From positions 1 to 64,000 of the forward strand of contig JAHLKG010000037.1 of the NCBI GenBank assembly GCA_025526995.1: a stretch of DNA of 64,000 bases. The letters run 5' to 3'. This document shows, piece after piece, positions 57,978 to 64,000 of this stretch. Origin of the DNA: Powellomyces hirtus (taxonomy: Eukaryota; Chytridiomycota; Chytridiomycetes; Spizellomycetales; Powellomycetaceae). Position 1 is the stretch's first letter, and each line of letters opens with the position of its first letter. The notes under the pieces were generated by a model. It was not told the origin of the DNA, made no database searches, and saw only the letters and a program-made list of their open reading frames with translations. Both the position numbers and the translations under genes were made by a program.

Positions 57978-58187
57978 GAAAAACATATGGGATTTTGCTC
58001 TCCGTGGGAATGTGGGCTTTGGAATCCTGTGCGTGACACACGTCAGAGGCCTGATGAGCAATTTCTTTTGGAAGGTAGCCATGTGACAGTTGTGACAGTT
58101 GCAATAAAATGAGCAGAGACATGGTGTGTCGCTTGTTAACAAGGATTTGTTTATCAGATTGTAACCACGCTCCCGTCTTTCCAGCTG

Positions 58188-58223
<36 letters not shown>
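58188..58223 (+). repeat. Poly(A) tract, 36 bases
   Basis: An uninterrupted run of 36 A residues, the longest homopolymer in the window. It lies in an otherwise ordinary intergenic stretch between UTP3 and the F-box-like ORF. Confidence 0.97.
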
Positions 58224-58225
<2 letters not shown>

Positions 58226-58443
58226 GAGGTGAGTTGCCAACTCATCCACGGAGCTGTTTGTGACTCATCAAATCAGCACCGTGGATCATTCACTGCGAAG
58301 AAAAGGGCGAGTAGCGAAGGAGGAGGAAGCGTGACGTGCCAATGCGCTGTTCAGGGCATGATTTTCAACCAAGGTGGTTGCGGGGACCACTGATCATAGC
58401 CTATCTCTTCGCTTCGCAAACGCAAGTCTCAAATACATTCACC

Positions 58444-58764
58444 ATGCGTGTCCCGCCCGAAGTGATTGAGAGGATTGTCGACAAGTTATGGGACGAGATC
58501 ATGGTCTGGATGAAAACACCATTGTTCCTCACGTTGATGCTGGTCAACAAACAATTCTATACGATCTTGTCGCGACGTCGTCAGGGACTTATGCAAGCCC
58601 ACGCATCCACTGTGCATCACTGTGCCAGTTTGGTTACTCTCTTGCGCTTCAAGAAACCGCTCAGCAACCCTTTTGTGAATCCCAGGCGGTTGCTGGATTC
58701 TATGACTCGTGCTGGGACTGGGGAATTCAAATGCGTAACATACAAGCGTACTTGGTTACCGTAG
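58444..58764 (+). CDS. Short F-box-like protein
   Basis: A 106-aa single-exon frame. Its first 45 residues follow an F-box pattern: VPPEVIERIVDKLWDE, then LFLTLMLVNKQFYTIL, where F-box proteins have LPxEvlexIf...L...rLVnkxfy. F-box proteins link substrates to SCF ubiquitin ligases through Skp1. The remainder has no leucine-rich repeat or other substrate domain, and the usual full-length proteins are much longer, so this may be a truncated gene or a first exon. No downstream exon was recognised. Confidence 0.45.
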   Translation: MRVPPEVIERIVDKLWDEIMVWMKTPLFLTLMLVNKQFYTILSRRRQGLMQAHASTVHHCASLVTLLRFKKPLSNPFVNPRRLLDSMTRAGTGEFKCVTYKRTWLP

Positions 58765-58987
58765 ATTGATCCATGCGAACCAATTTTTCTTTCAGCGGCC
58801 CTCGATCGCCGGGATGACACATGAACGGGGTTCAACAACATTTTTTTGCTATATGTAAAGCTCAACGTGTGGGTTCCTCAACCAAATGTGTGGGTTTGTT
58901 GGGGACCTTTTATAAAATTCTGGGTCCCAGCCGTGAAGACTTTGCCGCCAAAGTCTACGGAAGAGCAAGTGGGCAAGCCAGCTACAT

Positions 58988-59731
58988 CTACATACTGAAA
59001 GGGACCGCGGACAATGCTGCTACGGCTACTACGAGGGCACGCCCAGAGGTGACGCTGGTCGAGAGAGGTGCGGAGTTAGTCGCATCAGACGGAGCTGGAG
59101 CGGCGGATCCGGTCGCGCCGGTCGCAACAGGACTAGTAGTCGGACTGGCAGCCGGCGTCGTAGGGACAATGGGCAATGTAGCGTTTGTCACAGGCAATGT
59201 AGGCGCACCACCATTGACGAACGGGACCGTTGGCAGCTGAAATTCCGGCGCTCTCCCATCCGCACACGCACAAACCGCGGTTTTGGTCGTGATGTCAATG
59301 TCCGCCTTGACCGCTTCCCGGGGGGCACATGCCTCCGCACACGTTTGCTGCCAAATCGTCCGTGGCGGCACCGACGAGACGTCCCAGAACGGAGGCATGA
59401 GCAGGTTGGGCACGTCGGGCACAAAAATGGGGCGAAACGGGGAGTAGCACGTCCAACAGACTCCAACGTCGTGGGTCAAATTGAAGCCTTTCTGCGTACA
59501 TCCCATCACGACCTCGTCGACACTGCAGACTCGTTGATTGGACGCAGCGTGGCGTTTGGAAAAGGTTTCGCATTTCTGCTTGAACGCGAGGCAGGCGGCC
59601 GATTCAGTGTCGAGCGACACGGTGGGGGACGCTTGACGTTGGGCAAGTGAGTGTGAGGCAGAGACGGGGTTCAAAGCGGCCGTGACACTACCCGTCGCTA
59701 ACGCAAAGGTGGTGAGAGCTGCGAGCCTCAT
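58988..59731 (-). CDS. GPI-anchored cysteine-rich cell-surface protein
   Basis: A 247-aa single-exon protein with an N-terminal signal peptide (MRLAALTTFALATGSVTA), a cysteine-rich ectodomain (about residues 45-165) with some nine to ten cysteines (CLAFKQKC, CSVDEVVMGC, CWTC, CAEAC, CAC), a Thr/Pro/Ala/Ser stalk (about 170-225) and a hydrophobic C-terminus (ALVVAVAALSAVPFSM) after a small-residue site, as in GPI-anchored wall or membrane proteins. The ectodomain family is not recognised. One probable N-glycosylation site (NLT) lies in the ectodomain and another (NAT) in the stalk. Confidence 0.72.
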   Translation of the reverse strand: MRLAALTTFALATGSVTAALNPVSASHSLAQRQASPTVSLDTESAACLAFKQKCETFSKRHAASNQRVCSVDEVVMGCTQKGFNLTHDVGVCWTCYSPFRPIFVPDVPNLLMPPFWDVSSVPPRTIWQQTCAEACAPREAVKADIDITTKTAVCACADGRAPEFQLPTVPFVNGGAPTLPVTNATLPIVPTTPAASPTTSPVATGATGSAAPAPSDATNSAPLSTSVTSGRALVVAVAALSAVPFSM

Positions 59732-61974
59732 TTTTGCAAGCGCAATTGTGAGAATTCAGGATATGCGACAAGACAGCTCCGGGGGGAGCAAGAACTCCCC
59801 CAGTAAGTATGTGACGCATTCTCAACTGTAGTTGTCGCCGGAACCGCATTTGGCAGCTGCAACTTCCAAGTTGTTATCCCACAAAAAAAAATGTCGGCTG
59901 CCGCAGCGTCCACGGCATCATTTCGTTTGCGGGCGCGTTTTCCTTTTTCCAGATCGTGCTTTGGGATGGTTCCATAACTTAGTTTGACGGGTCACGTTGG
60001 CGTCTGTAACACTTTTTACGAAAACGCCACGGCTGCAAATCTTTTCACAAGAGTCCATGAGTCTTTTCAAGGGAGCTTGAGAGATCCTCGTGGTCTTTTG
60101 GTTTGCCCATTCGAGTGAGACACTGCATCACGCATGACTACGTGTGCCCTACGCATATCTATTTTGCAGCGTCAGGAAAAAAACACTGTTTGAGAAAAAC
60201 ACAAGGCTGTTGAGCTTGTTTTTGAAACTCGTTGCCAAACTCGATACATGTGTCGAGAGCTGTGGATAAGTATATACCACAGGAGATGATATGTCGCTCT
60301 ACATCACATCATTTGCTATGTATCCACATTTTCGCATGGATCTGTTCTACATTTATGCTTATGAAGAGTTTATGCTTGCTGCTTGACCATTATTGAAGTT
60401 AATGGTACTTTAAACTCTGGAAATTGATTAATTTGTTATTATTTGGATTGTATTGCGAGGATGAACTACTTTTGTATGTGAACTGAGCAATATTGTCTGC
60501 AAGACTTTTATAAACGTAATGTATTTTTTCAATTTTTTTTTTTGGAACGAATTTTGAAGATACGATTGTCAGATTTAATTTTAAATGTTTTTTTATGAAA
60601 GGCCTTAAGAGCCCAGAGATCTCCATTGAGGTGTTTTTTTTTTTTTCGATTTTGCACTCAATGCAAGTCTGTATAACTCTACTTTGGTTAAACGACCGTC
60701 AGGACCCATGGTCAAAAAGCAGCAGCGTCGCGAAGAGCATTATCATGAAGTCAAGAAACAGCCCCCCCGCCTCGGGATTCCGACATTACACCAGCCAGAA
60801 ACGCTCCGGCCCCCGCGGTTTCATCCCCGCCTTCGAAACCCACACACCATCACAAACCACACATACATCCACACTCACAAACGTCGGGCGCACGAAAATC
60901 GCGACGTCAGACACACGGTCATGAAAAAACGGCAGAGCGACTGGGAGCCTCAACGATATCAAACACGCCCTCATGCCGTGAATGCGCGACCCCCCCTCTT
61001 GCAGCCACACCATCTGACGATGGACGCGTGTTGTTGCGAAATTGGTATTTTGTCGGTGGGCTGCTGCATGTGTACTGTACATATTATTTGCCCATCCCAT
61101 ACTCGATAGTCATTTAGCATATGTGGCAAAAAAATAAATCATCCGCTTTTTGTACATAGTATAGCCTAGCCTCTACCCACGCCGTAAGATTTTTCTCATA
61201 ACCGCATAACCGCATATGCAGTCTCATTTTGGAAGATGTTAGATTTCAGCACTGCGCACAAGGATGCTGTATGGCGCTATTGAAGAGATCTCCTCTGGAA
61301 AAAACCAAAATCCTCTTTGTGTTTGTTTCCAGAGTGCGCGCGCGGGCGCCGGCAGCACTTGCGTCAGTAGTGAGTGAATTCACACCCGGGTTTGTCTGCA
61401 ATGAGACCAGGTATGCGTCACGTTGCTGGCGCGCGGGAACAACCGCCTGTTTCCTCCCCCGATAATCGATTCGTTTCAAGTCCGGTCTTCTAGTTTGCCG
61501 AGTTCAACAAAACGGCCCAAAGCGACACCCGCCAAAAAAAAAAAACAGCACACACTGACGCGGTGGGGTTGATAACGGTGGAGTGATGGCGGGCTGCGGG
61601 CGGTACGTTTTGCGTTCAAAGGGCGGGGCGTCGACCTCCATCGCCTCCTGAGCAAACCAGTTAGTTGGTCGCGCCGCAAAACCCCCCTCCTGCCTAGCTG
61701 GGTCCGTGGTCCCGTCCGAGACCACAGATCTGGCAAGCTGATTGATTGGAAGCGTATTTGATCGGGTGATAACGAGAGAAACGGTACTTCTTTCAATTTT
61801 GTAATGTTCTCTGACTTTGATGATGATATATATTCTTGTGTTTTATACAGCTCGATTTTGCGCATTTTACATAACAGAAACAAATTTACAACGCTTTTTT
61901 TCTACAGTAGACTAACACTACACGCCTCTACGCCAAGACGGGTTTGTCTCGTCAGGGTTTGGGGGTTGGGGGGT
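59732..61974. other. Gene-free interval, AT-rich in part
   Basis: No supported gene. The stretch 60170-60660 is AT-rich with T runs (for example 60532-60543 and 60633-60647). Overlapping frames around 60595-61109 encode basic, low-information peptides on both strands and are not called. The upstream region of the GPI-protein gene lies at the left end. Confidence 0.55.
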
Positions 61975-62197
61975 TTAGAAGACGGCCAAGGCGGCGAGTA
62001 GAATGGGTGCGAGGCTGGCAGCACCCGTGCGGAGGGTGGTGGAGGCACCAGAGAGGACAATGTCGCCGATCTTGGTAGGGGGGGCGGGGCCGGTGGTGGT
62101 GGTGGTGGTGCCGGCGGGCGCGGCAACCTCGATTGGGGCTGGGGCGGGGTTGGTGGTGGTGCCGGCGGGCGTGGCAGCTTCAATCGGGGCCGGGGCG

Positions 62198-62232
<35 letters not shown>

Positions 62233-64000
62233 GGGGGCGGGCTGAGCAGGGGTGGTGTCCACGGGCAAGGGCTTGTACTCGGGCTTGGGGTCGACCTTTG
62301 TCCCCCTCTCATCGGTGACGGGTCCGGCGTTGGTGTTGACGGAGAGGGTGCCAATGTCGATATCGCACAGGATTCCCGAGTATCCGGGCGCGCAGTAGCA
62401 TCCGTTGGAGGTGCAGACGCCGTGTTGACCGCAGCCCTTGGGGCAGGTCTGGGTTCCGAGTCCCGAGTCCTTCTGGGTTTGTTTGCCGCTTTCCTGTTCC
62501 TTGGGATCTGCGCTCTGCACCTGCGCCTGGCTCTTGGCGCGGCAGTTGGCCAGCATCTGTTCCTTTGCGGATTCGGAAAAGATGAATGTGCCCGTGCGAG
62601 CAGCGTCCTTGATGCACGAGTGGATGTAGAAGGCTTTGGCCGTCAGGGCAGCGCAGGAGGGGACATTGAAGAGGCTGGTGCAGTATTCGGTGGCTTGGTT
62701 GAAGAACGCCTCTGGGCAGTTGTCGGGACGCGTCGGGGCCTTGGGGGTCTCTCCCGGGGCTGTGATCTCGTCATCGGCGGGGACCGGTGTGGGGGCACCC
62801 GGGGCAGCAGGGGCGGTAGTAGTAGGAGCAGGCACGGCAGCAGTGACGGGGTAAACGGGCGCTTTGGGGTCGTACGCAGGAAGCTGGGTGATGGTGGTGT
62901 AGTACGTGTCGGTGACGACGACGGTGGAGACGACCACGGCGGTGGGTGCTGGGGGCGCGGGGACCGGGGTTTGGGTGATGACTTGGGTCACTTGGACCGT
63001 GTTGACGACCGTCGCGGTGGTGACGCCTCCGACGACGGTGGTGGCGATGGTGGTTTCGGCTGGCGGCGCCGGCGCGGTCGTGGTGATGACCTCGCCCTCC
63101 TCGGTGATGGTCAAGGTCACCGGCTCGAGAGGCGTCTCGATCGCGGCGGGTTCGGTGTGCTCAATGACTTTGGTGACGGTCGCGGGGATGACGGTGGTGA
63201 TGACTACGGGTTCAGCAGGGAGTTCAGGCTCGGGGTTGTTGTTGGGGAAGGGGACGGGGACCTTGCACCATTGTCCGGAGCTGGTGTCGCCGTTCTTCTT
63301 GCCGCCCGAGCATTTGGCACCGCAGTTGAAGATGTTGTCGTCGTGGGGCACGATCCAAGAGTCACCAAAGACCTTGGCACTCTTGGTGATGGATCCATCC
63401 GCGCAGGTGAGGCCGGTGGCCACGTCGCTTCCCTCCTCGTACGTGTTGCACAGACCCCCGACGGAGCGCGCAAACGTGGACGCCAGACGAACCGTGACAT
63501 CGACGTAGTTGAAGCTGTTGAAGGAGTGGGAGAGGAGTTCGATTTGCGATCCATCGTGGGCCATTTCGATCAGGAACTTGGAGTTGGCGACGGAACCGGT
63601 GATTTTCAACCCGTCGAGCGAGTCCGAAGCTTGACGGAGGGCCATGGCGGTCGAGGCTTTGTCGTTGGGGTCGGTGGAGATGACGACGACGGATTCACCA
63701 AACCGGATGGCGACCCCCGAGTTGCAGGTGGCCTTTGTCGGGGCGTGGCACTCAAACTGCGCCGTCTGGATCGTGAGCATGTCGTTCTTGACCAGGTAGT
63801 GGACGCCGGTGGTGTGGTAATCAAAGGTGGATCCGCCAAACGTCTTGTAATGCGGGTCACCGAGCGTCGTGCAGGTCTTGGCTGGGGTCTGCGCGCGCTT
63901 GCACTTGTATTCGGCGTTGTTGGCGTGGTAGGGTGAGCCCGGGGCCATGGCTTTCCCGGTGATGACAAAGTCGACGTCGCCGGCCTTGGTGAACTGGGGC
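61975..64000 (-). CDS. VWD-domain / EGF-like GPI-anchored surface protein (5' end missing)
   Basis: The frame is open to the right edge, so at least 675 C-terminal residues are present and the N-terminus lies outside. From the edge inward: a von Willebrand factor type D domain (CTTLGDPHYKTFGGSTFDY near 63870, then VGGLCNTYEEGSD and DSWIVP); a Thr/Val-rich linker with repeated TTV units; a Cys-containing segment (CPEAFFNQATEYCTSL... SCAALTAKAF); an EGF-like module (CPKGCGQHGVC...CYCAPGYSGILCD, about 62370-62460); a low-complexity region with an (AP)n run (about 62185-62240) and PAGTTT repeats; and a hydrophobic C-terminus (SLAPILLAALAVF) after a small-residue cleavage region, indicating a GPI anchor. 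The layout suits a large adhesive cell-surface protein. No intron is needed in the visible part. Confidence 0.85.
62185..62240 (-). repeat. Ala-Pro dipeptide repeat in the VWD gene
   Basis: A short tandem repeat based on gcaggagcag on the plus strand, translated as alternating Ala-Pro on the minus strand. It forms part of the extended stalk of the surface protein and is prone to length change. Confidence 0.85.

Noticed and set aside
60595..61109. Two overlapping plus-strand frames of 109 and 141 codons
   Set aside because: Basic, low-information peptides without ATG support or motif, in an AT-rich gene-free interval.
62422..63936. 504-codon plus-strand frame opposite the VWD gene
   Set aside because: It mirrors the Thr/Val/Pro-rich coding of the minus strand and encodes only Gly/Arg/Asp-rich repeats, a typical antisense shadow.

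Overview
This is a fungal nuclear window, most probably from an early-diverging (chytrid-like) fungus. The evidence is dense short spliceosomal introns (mostly 52-95 bp), fungal forms of housekeeping genes (SWR1, SMC2, RPF1, UTP3/SAS10, SRP54, a CCZ1-like and an SDHAF3-like gene), a fungal-type MHYT sensor, GPI-anchored surface proteins, and a von Willebrand type D/EGF surface protein of a kind more usual in zoosporic fungi than in Dikarya. The lineage is an inference; no rRNA or marker alignment was possible.

Layout. 1-2.0 kb: decayed Ty1/copia pol (one frame, three TGA stops) and its 3' LTR. 2.0-2.75 kb: unrecognised ORF. 4.3-10.3 kb: SWR1 chromatin remodeller (+, 3 exons). 10.3-12.8 kb: mostly gene-free. 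12.9-16.2 kb: MHYT-domain membrane sensor (+, 7 exons). 16.2-20.6 kb: repeat-rich, gene-poor, with a segmental duplication and an AT-rich island. 20.6-26.1 kb: full-length ABCC/MRP transporter (-, 15 exons). 26.9-32.2 kb: an accessory island with an H-type lectin fragment, a frame-broken SF2 helicase and a cysteine-rich repeat gene broken by one stop. 32.7-33.0 kb: small secreted Cys-rich protein (-). 33.4-38.2 kb: SMC2 (-, 16 exons). 39.9-41.9 kb: single-exon RNA-repair enzyme fusing an Rnl1-type RNA ligase, a polynucleotide kinase and a HAD 3'-phosphatase (-). 42.7 kb: short KH-like protein (+). 44.7-46.9 kb: CCZ1-like (+, 9 exons). 47.2-47.7 kb: SDHAF3/ACN9 (-). 48.1-49.5 kb: RPF1 (+). 49.9-51.8 kb: SRP54 (-). 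52.7-54.6 kb: diacylglycerol-kinase-type lipid kinase (+). 55.1-57.8 kb: UTP3/SAS10 (+). 58.4 kb: F-box-like ORF (+). 59.0-59.7 kb: GPI-anchored Cys-rich protein (-). 62.0-64.0 kb: VWD/EGF/GPI surface protein (-), cut by the window edge.

Exon models were built by hand from splice signals, reading-frame phase and family conservation. For SWR1, MHYT, ABCC, SMC2, CCZ1, RPF1, SRP54 and UTP3 all exon phases add up to one open frame. Four introns use GC-AG boundaries. The most unusual gene is the ligase-kinase-phosphatase RNA-repair fusion; the second most unusual segment is the 26.9-32.2 kb island.
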